DNA of 64,000 bases from Leifsonia sp. NPDC080035 (GCF_040050925.1 NZ_CP157390.1:1178001-1242000), one strand, 5' to 3'. Shown: positions 39,720 through 48,609, counted from the stretch's first letter. Notes: generated by a model from the letters alone, not told the origin. Made by a program: numbers and translations.

Positions 39720-40819
39720 GCGGCGACCTCCGCACGGTCGGCGGAGCGGTCGGCGGGCCGGGGCGCGGCCGGAAACAGCGCCTCCCCCGGCAGCCGCCGC
39801 GAGTCATTGGGCACCGCGGTGGCGTAGGTGTAGTCGAACAGGGTGGAGACCTCCGGTTGCGGGCTGGCGTCGGCGAACGCCGCGGCGGCGGCGACCTCGG
39901 CGGCGACCTCGCTCTCGATGCCGCCGACCTGCTCGTCGGTGAGCGCGCCGAGCTCGCGCAGGCGGTCCGCGAACGCGGCGACGGGGTCCGCTGCCCTGGC
40001 TGCTTCGCTCTCCTCCGGGGTGCGGTACCGGGCAGGGTCGACGACGGAATGGCCCTTCATCCGCCCGGTCAGCGTCTCCAGGAGGTACGGCGTCCCCGCC
40101 CGCGCTGCCGCGAGGGCGACCCGCGCGGCCTCGCGCACGGCGACAGGGTCGCTTCCGTCGACGCGCGCGGACGGCATCCGGTACGACGCCGCCCTGCGGT
40201 GCAGCTCGGGCTCGGCGGAGGACTGCTCGACGGTGGTCCCCATGCCGAGGCCGTTGTTGTTGACCACGTACACGATCGGCAGGTGCCACAGCGCGGCGAT
40301 GTTGAGCGACTCGTGGAAGGCGCCGATGTTGGTCGTCCCGTCGCCCATCAGGCACATCACCGCCTCGGTGCCGCCCCGGTAGTCGATCGCGAGAGCGGTG
40401 CCGGTCGCCAGCGGCACTTGGCCGCCGACGATGCCGTACCCGCCCATGAAGCGGACACCGGGGTCGAACATGTGCATCGAGCCTCCCCAGCCGCGGGAGA
40501 CGCCGTCGGTCCGGCCGTACAGCTCGGCCATCGCACGCTCCGGCGAGATCCCCCTGGCGAGCGCATAGCCGTGCTCGCGGTAGTTGGCGTACAGGTAGTC
40601 CGACGGTTCGAGGGCGCTCATCAGGCCGACGACGGTCGCCTCCTCGCCGAGGTTCAGGTGGCAGTAGCCGCCGATCTTCGCCTCGGTGTACGCGCGGGCC
40701 GCGCGCTCTTCGAACCGCCGGATCAGCAGCATCTGCCGGTAGAACGCGCGCAGGTCGTCCTCGGAGGGGGAGGGAGCGGCGGGTTCGGCCGCCTGGCGCG
40801 CCTTGCGTGGTGTTGGCAT
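39716..40819 (-). CDS. 2-oxoacid dehydrogenase E1 alpha subunit
   Basis: A 367-residue TPP-binding subunit. GDGTTNIGAFHESLNIA ending in VYVVNNN is the diphosphate-Mg site, and MHMFDP and GGQVPLATG surround it. YRTPEE follows the phosphorylation-loop region. It resembles PdhA and acetoin dehydrogenase AcoA. A 44-residue low-complexity end follows the catalytic domain. It is the first gene of the operon; GAGGAG precedes ATG 40819. Its promoter region carries a perfect palindrome shared with the divergent TetR gene. Confidence 0.92.
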   Translation of the reverse strand: MPTPRKARQAAEPAAPSPSEDDLRAFYRQMLLIRRFEERAARAYTEAKIGGYCHLNLGEEATVVGLMSALEPSDYLYANYREHGYALARGISPERAMAELYGRTDGVSRGWGGSMHMFDPGVRFMGGYGIVGGQVPLATGTALAIDYRGGTEAVMCLMGDGTTNIGAFHESLNIAALWHLPIVYVVNNNGLGMGTTVEQSSAEPELHRRAASYRMPSARVDGSDPVAVREAARVALAAARAGTPYLLETLTGRMKGHSVVDPARYRTPEESEAARAADPVAAFADRLRELGALTDEQVGGIESEVAAEVAAAAAFADASPQPEVSTLFDYTYATAVPNDSRRLPGEALFPAAPRPADRSADRAEVAA

Positions 40820-40859
40820 CGGGATTCTCCTCGTCGCGCGGGGGTCGCCCGCGCAAAAG

Positions 40860-40882
40860 AATGAAACGAAAACCGTTTCATT
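40860..40882. promoter_or_regulatory. Perfect palindromic TetR operator
   Basis: AATGAAACG (40860-40868) and CGTTTCATT (40874-40882) flank AAAAC. It lies 41 bp from each of the two divergent starts, E1 alpha (40819) and TetR (40924). Confidence 0.85.
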
Positions 40883-40923
40883 ATAGGCTTGATGTCGAGA
40901 CGACGAGACGAGGAGGAAAGCCG

Positions 40924-41535
40924 ATGCACGAGGCGCCCACCGCCGACGCCCCCGAGCGCAGGCGCGGACGACCCCCGGCGGCCGAGCGGGAAGGGCGGCG
41001 CGACGACATCCTGGATGCGGCCGTCCGGCTCTTCGTCCGGGACGGCTTCGAGCCGGTCACGCTCGACCGGATCGCCGCCGCGGCGCACGTGGCGAAGCGC
41101 ACGATCTACAGCCGGATCGGCGACCGCACCGAGGTCTTCCTGGCCGCCGTCGAACGCCTCCGCGGGCGTGCGCTGCGCCTGTCTCCGACAGCCGGCCTGG
41201 AGGAACTCGCGCGGGCGATCGTGCTCACCCTGCACTCCGACGACGCCATCGGCCTGCACCGGCTCGCGATCGGCGAGTCCCATCGATTCCCCGACCTCGC
41301 CGTCCGCTTCTACGACGACGGCCCGCTCAGCTACATCGCGGCCCTGCGTTCGCGGCTGCCTGACGGCGAGGCCGACCGTGCGGAGGCGCTGTTCGCGCTG
41401 CTCCTCGGCGAGCCGCACCGCCAGCGCCTGCTCGGCCTGCGGCCCGCTCCGGATGCGCCCGCCGCCGCGGCGCACGCGCGCGCCGCCCTGAGCGCGCTCG
41501 GGCTGCCGGCCACAGAGCCGGAGGGCGGCCGATGA
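40924..41535 (+). CDS. TetR-family regulator of the 2-oxoacid dehydrogenase operon
   Basis: A 203-residue TetR protein: RRRGRPPAAEREGRRDDILDAA, then PVTLDRIAAAAHVAKRTIYSRI (split HTH) and a ligand domain with IGESHRFPDLA, typical of the AefR-like group. GAGGAGGAAAG precedes ATG 40924. The palindrome at 40860-40882 indicates control of both its own operon and the dehydrogenase operon. Confidence 0.9.
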   Translation: MHEAPTADAPERRRGRPPAAEREGRRDDILDAAVRLFVRDGFEPVTLDRIAAAAHVAKRTIYSRIGDRTEVFLAAVERLRGRALRLSPTAGLEELARAIVLTLHSDDAIGLHRLAIGESHRFPDLAVRFYDDGPLSYIAALRSRLPDGEADRAEALFALLLGEPHRQRLLGLRPAPDAPAAAAHARAALSALGLPATEPEGGR

Positions 41536-42434
41536 GCGCTCGGACGGTCGGCTTCATCGGCCTCGGGATCATGGGGGTCCCGATGGCGACGAACCTGGTG
41601 CGAGCCGAGTTCGACGTCGTGGTGTGGGCGCGCTCCGCAGCGCCGGTGGACGAGCTGGTGTCGGCCGGCGCCCGGGCCGCCGACGACGTCGCCGGTGTGT
41701 TCGAGGCCGCCGAGACGGTGATCCTGATGCTGCGCGACGAACCGGCCGTGGATGCGGTGCTCGCGCGGGGTACGCCGGCCTTCACCGCGCTGGTCGCCGA
41801 CCGGACGGTGGTGCAGATGGGCACCTTCACGACGGCGTTCTCTACCGCGCTCGCGGCGGAGATCGCGGCGGCGGGAGGCCGGTACGTCGAGGCGCCGGTG
41901 TCCGGCTCACGCGGACCCGCGACCGACGCCACGCTGGTCGCCATGCTGGCGGGCGACTCGGATGCGGTGGCGCACGCGGAGCCGGTGGTCGCGACGATGT
42001 GCGCGCAGTCGTTCCGCTGCGGACCCGTGCCGAGCGCCCTGGCGATGAAGCTGGCCGTGAACACGTTCCTCATCACGATGGTGACGGGGCTGGCCGAGAC
42101 CTTCCACTTCGCCGGGCGCAGCGGCGCAGACACCGAGGTGCTCCGCGAGGTGCTGAGCGCGGGCCCGATGTCCTCCGTCGTGTCCCGCGGCAAGGCCGAC
42201 AAGCTCATCGACGGGGACCTGTCCGCGCAGGCCGCGATCGCGGATGTGCTGAAGAACGCCCGGCTGGCCGAGGACGCCGCCCGCGCCGCCCGCTCGGCGC
42301 ATCCGCTCATCCGGGCCAGCAGGGAGCTCTACGAGGAGGCGGAGGCAGCAGGCCTCGGCGGACTCGACATGATCGGCGTCATCGCCGCGCTCGAGGAGCG
42401 CGCGGGGGCCGACCACGAGGAGTCCACCGCGTAG
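41532..42434 (+). CDS. Beta-hydroxyacid dehydrogenase (3-hydroxyisobutyrate dehydrogenase family)
   Basis: A 300-residue NAD(P)-dependent enzyme. VGFIGLGIMGVPMATNLVR binds the cofactor, EAPVSGSRGPA is the substrate site, and the catalytic Lys is in ALAMKLAVNTFL. The C-terminal helical domain is complete. It overlaps the TetR stop by 4 bp, so both are co-transcribed. It oxidises a 3-hydroxy acid such as 3-hydroxyisobutyrate or tartronate semialdehyde. A valine-degradation link to the dehydrogenase operon is possible but unproven. Confidence 0.9.
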   Translation: MSARTVGFIGLGIMGVPMATNLVRAEFDVVVWARSAAPVDELVSAGARAADDVAGVFEAAETVILMLRDEPAVDAVLARGTPAFTALVADRTVVQMGTFTTAFSTALAAEIAAAGGRYVEAPVSGSRGPATDATLVAMLAGDSDAVAHAEPVVATMCAQSFRCGPVPSALAMKLAVNTFLITMVTGLAETFHFAGRSGADTEVLREVLSAGPMSSVVSRGKADKLIDGDLSAQAAIADVLKNARLAEDAARAARSAHPLIRASRELYEEAEAAGLGGLDMIGVIAALEERAGADHEESTA

Positions 42435-42446
42435 GGTGGAGTCCAC

Positions 42447-42522
42447 ACGTGACACGGGGTGCCCTGCGGGGCTGAGATCACACCCGTCGAACCTGATCTA
42501 GCTCGTACTAGCGAAGGGATGT
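42447..42522 (+). ncRNA. TPP riboswitch (THI element)
   Basis: The conserved blocks are all present: ACACGGGGTGCC, GGCTGAGA, CCCGTCGAACCTGATC and the 3' part ACTAGCGAAGGGA. It lies directly before thiM; GAAGGG at its 3' edge is also the ribosome site, so thiamin diphosphate binding would hide it and stop translation. Confidence 0.96.
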
Positions 42523-42527
42523 CGCGC

Positions 42528-43337
42528 ATGACGCGCACGCCGGAAAACCTGACCGACACCACCATCGAGACGTGGCAGGCGGTGAGAGCCGCCGGGCCGC
42601 TGGTGCAGTGCCTGACCAACGCGGTGACCACCAACTTCACCGCGAACGTGCTGCTCGCCCTCGGCGCGGCACCCGCCATGGTCGACATCCCCGGAGAGGC
42701 GGGGCCGTTCGCCGCCGTCGCGTCCGGGGTGCTGATCAACCTGGGCACACCGGCCGCCGAGCAGCGCGAGGCGATGCTCGAGGCCGCGCGCGCGGCCGGC
42801 GCCGCTGGGACGCCGTGGGTGCTGGATCCCGTCGCGATCGGCGTGCTACCCGTGCGCACCCGCCTCGCCGGCGACCTGCGCGCGCTGCGACCGGACGTGG
42901 TGCGCGGGAACGCGTCCGAGATCCTGGCGCTGGACGGCTCCGGCGCCGGAGGCCGGGGCGTGGATGCCGCGGACGCCGTTGACGACGCGGTCGCCGCGGG
43001 CCAGCGCGTCGCACGGGCGAGCGGAGGCGTCGTCGCGGTCTCCGGTCGTATCGATGCGGTGACCGACGGCGAGCGGGTCGTCCGGCTGGGCAACGGGCAC
43101 GAGCTGCTGACGAAGGTGACCGGTGCCGGGTGCGCCCTGGGCGCGGTGATGGCCGCCTTCGCCGGGGTCGCCGAGGACCGGCTGGCGGCCACCATCGCCG
43201 CGATCACGGTCTACAACGTCGCCGCCGAGCGCGCGGCGGAGCGCAGCGCGGGGCCGGGCAGCTTCGCGGTGGCGTTCCTGGACGCGCTCGCCGGGCTCGA
43301 CGCCGACACGCTGCGCGCACGGGCGGTGATCGCGTGA
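42528..43337 (+). CDS. thiM: Hydroxyethylthiazole kinase ThiM
   Basis: A 269-residue kinase that phosphorylates 4-methyl-5-(2-hydroxyethyl)thiazole in thiamin salvage. PLVQCLTNAVTTNFTANVLLALGAAP (read as CLTNAVTTNFTANVLLA) and WVLDPVAIG are the substrate and Mg sites, and TGAGCALGAV is the anion hole of ribokinase-fold ThiM. The ATG at 42528 is used, 9 nt after GAAGGG of the riboswitch; ATG 42519 lies inside the ribosome site. First gene of the thiM-thiE-thiD/tenA operon. Confidence 0.95.
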   Translation: MTRTPENLTDTTIETWQAVRAAGPLVQCLTNAVTTNFTANVLLALGAAPAMVDIPGEAGPFAAVASGVLINLGTPAAEQREAMLEAARAAGAAGTPWVLDPVAIGVLPVRTRLAGDLRALRPDVVRGNASEILALDGSGAGGRGVDAADAVDDAVAAGQRVARASGGVVAVSGRIDAVTDGERVVRLGNGHELLTKVTGAGCALGAVMAAFAGVAEDRLAATIAAITVYNVAAERAAERSAGPGSFAVAFLDALAGLDADTLRARAVIA

Positions 43338-43978
43338 ACGCCGATCTCTCCGTGTACCTCGTGACCGATTCCGGCGCGGCCGCCCGAGCCGGGCACGACG
43401 TCGTGGATGTCGTCCGTTCGGCGGCTTCCGGCGTGACGGCCGTGCAGATCCGTGAGAAGGACGCGACGGCGCGCGGGTTCCTCGACACGGTGCAGCGGAT
43501 CTCCGCGGTGCTCCCCCGCGACGTCGCCGTCATCGTCAACGACCGCGTCGACGTCTTCCTCGCCGCACGGGCCGCGGGCGCCCGCGTCACCGGTGTGCAC
43601 ATCGGGCAGTCCGACCTCCCGCCCGGGGCGGTGCGCGCGCTGATCGGGCCGGACGCGGTGCTCGGGCTGAGCGCCTCGACGCCGGCGGAGCTTACCGCGG
43701 CGGCCGTGACCGGGGTCGTCGACTACGTCGGCATCGGCGCGCTGCACACGACCTCCACGAAGCGGGACGCCCCTCCCGCGCTCGGCCACGCCGCGTTCGC
43801 CCGGCTGGTGGCCGCGAGCCCGCTGCCCGCGGTCGCGATCGGCGGGGTGACGGCCGCCGACCTCCCCGCGCTGCGCCGCGCCGGCGCCGCCGGGGCCGCG
43901 GTCGTCTCGGCGATCTGCGCCGCAGACGACCCGGGTCGAGCAGCGCGGGAGCTGCGCACTCTCTGGGACGCCTCGTGA
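43334..43978 (+). CDS. thiE: Thiamin phosphate synthase ThiE
   Basis: A 214-residue TIM-barrel enzyme that joins HMP-PP and thiazole phosphate. VTAVQIREKDATAR, VNDRVDVFLAARAAGA and VHIGQSDLP are active-site strands; YVGIGALHTTSTK and AIGGVTAADLPAL bind phosphate. The GTG at 43334 overlaps the thiM stop by 4 bp. Slightly short but complete. Confidence 0.95.
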   Translation: MNADLSVYLVTDSGAAARAGHDVVDVVRSAASGVTAVQIREKDATARGFLDTVQRISAVLPRDVAVIVNDRVDVFLAARAAGARVTGVHIGQSDLPPGAVRALIGPDAVLGLSASTPAELTAAAVTGVVDYVGIGALHTTSTKRDAPPALGHAAFARLVAASPLPAVAIGGVTAADLPALRRAGAAGAAVVSAICAADDPGRAARELRTLWDAS

Positions 43979-45552
43979 TCCGGCAGGGACGGGCGGTGCC
44001 GCGGGTGCTCAGCATCGCCGGAACCGACCCGACGGGCGGGGCCGGCACCCAGGCCGACCTCAAGAGCATCGCGGCCAACGGCGGCTACGGCATGGCCGTC
44101 GTCACCGCGCTCGTCGCGCAGAACACGCAGGGCGTGCGATCCGTGCACGTGCCGCCCGTGGCGTTCCTGGAGCAGCAGCTGGACGCGGTCTCCGACGACG
44201 TCGAGATCGACGCCGTCAAGATCGGCATGCTCGCCACCGCCGAGGTGATCCGGGTCGTGGCCCGGTGGCTGGACCGCGTCCGGCCGCCGATCGTGGTGCT
44301 GGACCCGGTGATGGTCGCGACGAGCGGCGACCGGCTGCTTGAGCCGGACGCCGAGGAGGCGCTGCGAGCCCTGGTCTCGCGCGCGGACGTGGTGACCCCG
44401 AACGTGCCGGAGCTGGCCATCCTCGCGGGCGAGCCGGCGGCGACGACATGGGACGAGGTCCTCGCCCAGGCCCGACGCGTCGCCGCCGAGCACAGCGTGC
44501 GTGTCCTGGCGAAGGGCGGCCACCTGGACGGCGAGGCACTCATCGACGCGCTGGTGGAGCCAGAAGGCGTCTCCGGCCCGACCGTGACGGCGTTCCCCGG
44601 TGCCCGCATCCACACGAACAACACGCACGGGACGGGATGCTCGCTGTCATCGGCGCTCGCGACCCGCGTCGCAGCGACCGGGGACTGGACGCGCGCCACC
44701 GCGGAGTCGAAGCGCTGGCTCGCGGAGAGCATCCAGCACGGGGCCGAACTGGGGGTGGGCGCGGGCCACGGGCCGGTCAGCCACTTCGCCGGCCTCTGGG
44801 CCCGCGGCGGGACGACCGTCCCCGACCCCGCTGGGCTGGAGGCGCTGTGGTGGGCGGACATCGCCGACGTCCGCGCCGAGATCGACGCCCTGCCGTTCGT
44901 GCGGCGGCTCGGCGACGGCACGGTGAGTCGGGACGCATTCCGCTGGTACCTCGCGCAGGATGCCCTCTACCTGCGCGACTTCGCCCGCGCCCTGGCCGAG
45001 GCTGCGCGGCTCGCGCCGACGTCGGCGGAGCAGGCGTTCTGGGCCGGATCGGCACAGAACGCGATCGCCGAGGAGCTCCGGCTGCACGAGAGCTGGATCG
45101 GTGGGGAGACTCTCGCGGGCACCGCCCCAGGCCCGGTCACGACCGCGTACGTGAACCACCACCTGGCCGCCGCCGCGCGCGGCGACTACCGGGTGCTGGT
45201 CGCCGCGCTGCTGCCGTGCTTCTGGCTGTACCGGGACCTCGGGGAGCGGCTGCAGGCGCAGTCCCACCCGCAGCATCCCTACCGGTCGTGGCTGGACGCG
45301 TACGCGGACCCGGCGTTCGCCGAGGCGACACGGCAGGCGGTCAGGATCGTCACGCAGGCCGCGGCGGCGGCTGACGAACGGACGCGCGGGGCGATGCTCG
45401 ACGCGTTCCGCCGGTCCGCCGTGCACGAGCGGGAGTTCTTCGCCGCGCCGCTGCCGGTCAGCTCGGCGGCTCGCCCCGGGGGCGGCCGGGACAGGCGGGA
45501 AGCGCCCAACCCCTCGTCGTCCAGTGCAGCAGCGGCAGCAGCAGCCAGTTGA
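43975..45552 (+). CDS. thiD: ThiD-TenA fusion (HMP-P kinase / aminopyrimidine hydrolase)
   Basis: A 525-residue two-domain protein. Residues 1-265 are ThiD: LSIAGTDPTGGAGTQADLKS, VLDPVMVATSG and NTHGTGCSLSSA; it phosphorylates HMP and HMP-P. Residues 285-485 are TenA: ALLPCFWLY holds the catalytic Cys and EREFF the C-terminal Glu, so it can release HMP from degraded thiamin. After FFAAP the last 38 residues are Ser/Ala/Arg-rich, low in complexity, and overlap 95 bp of the convergent gene at 45458. GTG 43975 overlaps the thiE stop. Confidence 0.94.
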   Translation: MIRQGRAVPRVLSIAGTDPTGGAGTQADLKSIAANGGYGMAVVTALVAQNTQGVRSVHVPPVAFLEQQLDAVSDDVEIDAVKIGMLATAEVIRVVARWLDRVRPPIVVLDPVMVATSGDRLLEPDAEEALRALVSRADVVTPNVPELAILAGEPAATTWDEVLAQARRVAAEHSVRVLAKGGHLDGEALIDALVEPEGVSGPTVTAFPGARIHTNNTHGTGCSLSSALATRVAATGDWTRATAESKRWLAESIQHGAELGVGAGHGPVSHFAGLWARGGTTVPDPAGLEALWWADIADVRAEIDALPFVRRLGDGTVSRDAFRWYLAQDALYLRDFARALAEAARLAPTSAEQAFWAGSAQNAIAEELRLHESWIGGETLAGTAPGPVTTAYVNHHLAAAARGDYRVLVAALLPCFWLYRDLGERLQAQSHPQHPYRSWLDAYADPAFAEATRQAVRIVTQAAAAADERTRGAMLDAFRRSAVHEREFFAAPLPVSSAARPGGGRDRREAPNPSSSSAAAAAAAS

Positions 45553-45718
45553 GCACCGCGACCAGCAGGATGGCGTTGACGCACACCGTGACCGGATGCG
45601 GAAGCAGCCGGTCGGCGAGCGGCGCGAGGACGAGGTTCAGCAGGAGGCTGACGGGGAGGACGCCGGCGAGGGTGACGACCCCGCCGCGCCACGTCCCCGG
45701 CCGCAGCGGCGGTCTCAC
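45458..45718 (-). CDS. Small two-helix membrane protein
   Basis: An 86-residue protein with two hydrophobic segments: GVVTLAGVLPVSLLLNLVLAPLA and VNAILLVAVLNWLLLPLLHW (both read in part). It ends in a proline/glycine-rich cytoplasmic tail. Function unknown. The GTG at 45718 overlaps the stop of the SDR gene by 4 bp, so it is the second gene of that transcript. Its 3' third overlaps the end of the convergent thiD-tenA gene. Confidence 0.8.
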   Translation of the reverse strand: MRPPLRPGTWRGGVVTLAGVLPVSLLLNLVLAPLADRLLPHPVTVCVNAILLVAVLNWLLLPLLHWTTRGWALPACPGRPRGEPPS

Positions 45719-46557
45719 TCCTGCCCGAGCCGATCGCGCCAGCTCGGCTGCAGCAGGCGGACGCCGGCCTCCCGCATGCGCGCGTTGCTGACGGGCCGCC
45801 CGATGTCGCCGGTCGTGGTGACGGCGGTTTCCGGCGCTCCGAGCGCGCGGGCGAAGACGGGCACCCACGCGGTTCCCGGCGCGGGCTCGTCGTCGACGAC
45901 GTTCCATGTCCCGGCCTCCCAGGCGAGTGCCCGGAGGGCCACGGCCGCGGCGTCCTCCACATGGACGAACGACCCCACCGTCTCGGTGGCGGGGAGTCGC
46001 CCCTCGCGGGCGGCGTCGGCCGTGCGGCCGTCGCGGGCGAACCACGTCCCCGGGCCGTAGAGCTGCCCGAACCGCAGGACGACGCCGATCGGCATCCGCC
46101 GCACCGCCTCCTCCAGTGCGACGACGCCCCGGATGGTCGTGCGCCGCGGCTCGGGCGCCTCGATGTCCAGGGGGTCGTCCTCGGTCGCCGGGCGCGTGCC
46201 GGAGGGGTACACCCACGAGATGCTCTCCGCCACCATCCGCTGCACACCGGCCGCGATCGCGGCATCGACGAGGTTCCGTGTGCCGGCCTCGCGCAGCCGG
46301 GAGTTGCTCGCCGGGTCGCCGCCGGCGAGGTCGGTGAGCAGGTGCACGACGGCGTCGGGGCGGGCCTCGGCGATCGCACCGGCCACGGCGGCCGCGTCGT
46401 ACGCGTCCGCGACGACGGGCATCGCGCCCGACGACGAGACGATCTCGGCGCCCCGCGCCGAGCGCGTCATCCCCACGAGCCGGTGCCCGTCTTCCAGGGC
46501 GCGCCGGGTGAACGCACGACCGAGCACACCGGAGGCGCCCGCAACGAAGATCTTCAT
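45715..46557 (-). CDS. NAD(P)-dependent epimerase/dehydratase-like SDR
   Basis: A 280-residue extended SDR: FVAGASGVLGRAFTRRAL binds the nucleotide, and ISWVYPSGT stands where the YxxxK Tyr region is expected, though the Lys is not evident. RFGQLYGPGTWF and FVHVEDAAAVALRAL are normal. Such proteins bind NADP and often act as reductases. It faces the MocR gene, whose operator arms lie 43-86 bp upstream, so it is the probable target. Confidence 0.88.
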   Translation of the reverse strand: MKIFVAGASGVLGRAFTRRALEDGHRLVGMTRSARGAEIVSSSGAMPVVADAYDAAAVAGAIAEARPDAVVHLLTDLAGGDPASNSRLREAGTRNLVDAAIAAGVQRMVAESISWVYPSGTRPATEDDPLDIEAPEPRRTTIRGVVALEEAVRRMPIGVVLRFGQLYGPGTWFARDGRTADAAREGRLPATETVGSFVHVEDAAAVALRALAWEAGTWNVVDDEPAPGTAWVPVFARALGAPETAVTTTGDIGRPVSNARMREAGVRLLQPSWRDRLGQE

Positions 46558-46599
46558 CTCTCTCCTTCTGTGGTGTCCGCCTCCAGGCTAGAAACCTCC

Positions 46600-46643
46600 T
46601 GGACCAGAAGACAGGGCCAGTGGGCGCGCAATACAGTGGTCCA
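46600..46643. promoter_or_regulatory. MocR operator arms
   Basis: TGGACCA (46600-46606) and TGGTCCA (46637-46643) are inverted copies 30 bp apart in the SDR/MocR divergent region. The second abuts the MocR start. TACAGT (46632-46637) is a good -10 box for a leaderless MocR mRNA. Confidence 0.55.
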
Positions 46644-48071
46644 GTGGACACGGTGCTCACGCTCGATCCTGCGCTGCCGAAACGGCGTGGCGTGGAGGAG
46701 GCGATCCGGCGGGCGGTGGAGACGGGGTCGCTCGCCGTCGGCGCCCGGCTGCCGTCCGCACGCGATCTGGCGGAGGACCTCGGCGTCGCCCGCGGGACCG
46801 TCGTCTCGGCCGTCGACGACCTGGTCGCGGAGGGTCTACTGGAGGCGCGGCCGCGCTCCGGTGTCTTCGTCGCCCGCGAGGCGGGAGCGGGCGTCGTCCC
46901 CGTCCCGACGGTTCCCGCGCCGCCGCCGCGCCTCGACCTGCGACCCGGCCGCCCGGAGTCCGGGTCGTTCCCTGCGACCCGCTGGGCCGCCGCGATGCGC
47001 AGAGCCGTGGCCGGCCTCCCGGCCGAGCCGGACGACGACGGAGCGGGCAGCGCGCGCCTGCGCTCCGAGCTGGCCGCCTACCTGGCCAGAGCCCGCGGCG
47101 TGCAGGCCGCCCCTGACTCGATCGTGGTGACCTCCGGGTACCGCTCCGCCGTCGCCGTCCTGGCGATGTCGCTCCGAAAGCGCGGCGCGGGGCACGTGGC
47201 GATCGAGGATCCGGCGCTGCCCGGCTCCGACACCGCGTGGCGGGCGCTCGGCTGGCGCGTGACCGACCTGCCGGTGGATGCGCGCGGCGCCCGGACCGAC
47301 GCGCTCGACCTCACGATGGACGTCGCGGTGCTCACCCCTGCGCACCAGTTCCCGCTCGGCGGCGCCCTCGACGCGCAGCGCAGGCGCGACGCCGTGCAGT
47401 GGGCCCGCCGCGCCAGTGGTCTGATCGTGGAGGACGACTACGACGGCGAGTTCCGCTTCGACCGGCGGCCGGTCGCCGCGCTCCAGCGCGCCGACCCCGA
47501 ACGCGTCGTCTACGTGGGCAGCGCGAGCAAGACGCTCGACACCCGCCTCCGGCTGGGCTGGCTGGTCGTGCCGCACGAGCTCGTCGCGCCCGTGCGGCAC
47601 GCGACGCTCGCCCTCACCGGCGGTGTGCCGCTCCTGGACCAGCTCGCGCTCGCCGAGCTGATCGGCTCCGGCGACATCGAGCGCCACATCCGTCGGCAGC
47701 GCCGCGAGTACGCGCGCCGCCGAGAGTATCTGCAGGACGCCGCCGCGGCCGTCGGTCTGGCCCTCCCCGGCATCCCGGCCGGTCTGCAGGCCGTCATCCC
47801 TCTGCGCGACGGTCTCGGGCCGACCGCCGACCAGGACGGCGTGGTCAGGGCCGGCGGCCTCGTCACGCACGCGCTGCAGCGCTACACCCGCAGCCTCACG
47901 CGGCCGCCGGCGCTCGTCGTCGGGTTCTCGACACCGTCGCGAGCGGCATTCGAGCCGGCGATCGACGCGCTCCTCGGCGCGATCGGCGCCGCGCCTCTCC
48001 CGCACGGGGAGACGCCACCCGCCGGCCGGCCGGTCACCGCCCCGCCGCGGCCTCCCCGCGCAGGGTCATGA
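46644..48071 (+). CDS. MocR-family regulator (GntR HTH fused to aminotransferase-like domain)
   Basis: A 475-residue PLP-binding regulator. The winged helix has LPSARDLAEDLGVARGTVVSAVDDL (split) near residues 38-65. The C-terminal class I aminotransferase-like domain has VEDDYDGEFR and YVGSASKTLDTRLRLGW, with the PLP Lys in SASKT. I use the GTG at 46644 because TACAGT lies 6 nt before it, as in leaderless genes; GTG 46620 has no ribosome site. It is divergent from the SDR gene and overlaps the convergent thioesterase gene by 38 bp. Confidence 0.92.
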   Translation: MDTVLTLDPALPKRRGVEEAIRRAVETGSLAVGARLPSARDLAEDLGVARGTVVSAVDDLVAEGLLEARPRSGVFVAREAGAGVVPVPTVPAPPPRLDLRPGRPESGSFPATRWAAAMRRAVAGLPAEPDDDGAGSARLRSELAAYLARARGVQAAPDSIVVTSGYRSAVAVLAMSLRKRGAGHVAIEDPALPGSDTAWRALGWRVTDLPVDARGARTDALDLTMDVAVLTPAHQFPLGGALDAQRRRDAVQWARRASGLIVEDDYDGEFRFDRRPVAALQRADPERVVYVGSASKTLDTRLRLGWLVVPHELVAPVRHATLALTGGVPLLDQLALAELIGSGDIERHIRRQRREYARRREYLQDAAAAVGLALPGIPAGLQAVIPLRDGLGPTADQDGVVRAGGLVTHALQRYTRSLTRPPALVVGFSTPSRAAFEPAIDALLGAIGAAPLPHGETPPAGRPVTAPPRPPRAGS

Positions 48072-48513
48072 CCGCGCTGCCGACGACCGCGACGACCTTG
48101 CCATCCTCACGCACGATCTCGCACTGATACTGGCTCACGGTGCGACCCGGATGCGTGCAGCGGGCGGTCGCGGTCAGCGGCCCCGACCAGGCCGGCCGCA
48201 CGAAGCGCGCGCTCAGGTCGATGCTGGTGAACGACTCGCCCGGCGCGATGACGGTGGAGTGCGCCGTCCCGATCGCGGCGTCGGCGAGTTCGCACAGCAG
48301 GCCGCCGTGCACCGTGCCCTGCTGGTTGCCGTGCAGCTCGATGTCGGCTGCGATCCGCACCACGGCGAATCGCTCGTCCACGTCGACGACCTCGAGGCCC
48401 AGGAGGCGCGAGATGGCGGTCGGGTAGCGCAGGTGGGTGGTGTCCCCCGGTCGCAGGGTCCCCGCCAGCTGTCGCCGGAGGTACTCGAGCACCGGCAGCG
48501 TCGTCTCCGTCAC
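48034..48513 (-). CDS. Hotdog-fold thioesterase (PaaI type)
   Basis: A 159-residue enzyme. GNQQGTVHGGLLCELADAAIG is the PaaI/YbgC hotdog motif with HGG and the following Asp; RFVRPAWSGPLTATARCTHPGRTV continues the fold (both read in part). It hydrolyses acyl-CoA thioesters; the acyl group is unknown. GGAGG precedes GTG 48513 by 5 nt. Divergent from the CGNR regulator gene. Confidence 0.92.
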   Translation of the reverse strand: MTETTLPVLEYLRRQLAGTLRPGDTTHLRYPTAISRLLGLEVVDVDERFAVVRIAADIELHGNQQGTVHGGLLCELADAAIGTAHSTVIAPGESFTSIDLSARFVRPAWSGPLTATARCTHPGRTVSQYQCEIVREDGKVVAVVGSAVMTLRGEAAAGR

Positions 48514-48586
48514 GCATTCCTCCCCGGGGTCGGCAAACAGGCCACACGCTAACACGAGGGTGTGTAATGGTTTTTGCGCAACATCC

Positions 48587-48601
48587 CATGACAGGGTCAT
48601 G
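48587..48601. promoter_or_regulatory. Palindrome before the CGNR regulator gene
   Basis: CATGAC-AGG-GTCATG, perfect 6-bp arms, ends 8 bp before the GTG at 48610. It is the likely binding site for the CGNR protein. Confidence 0.6.
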
Positions 48602-48609
48602 ATGTCGAC

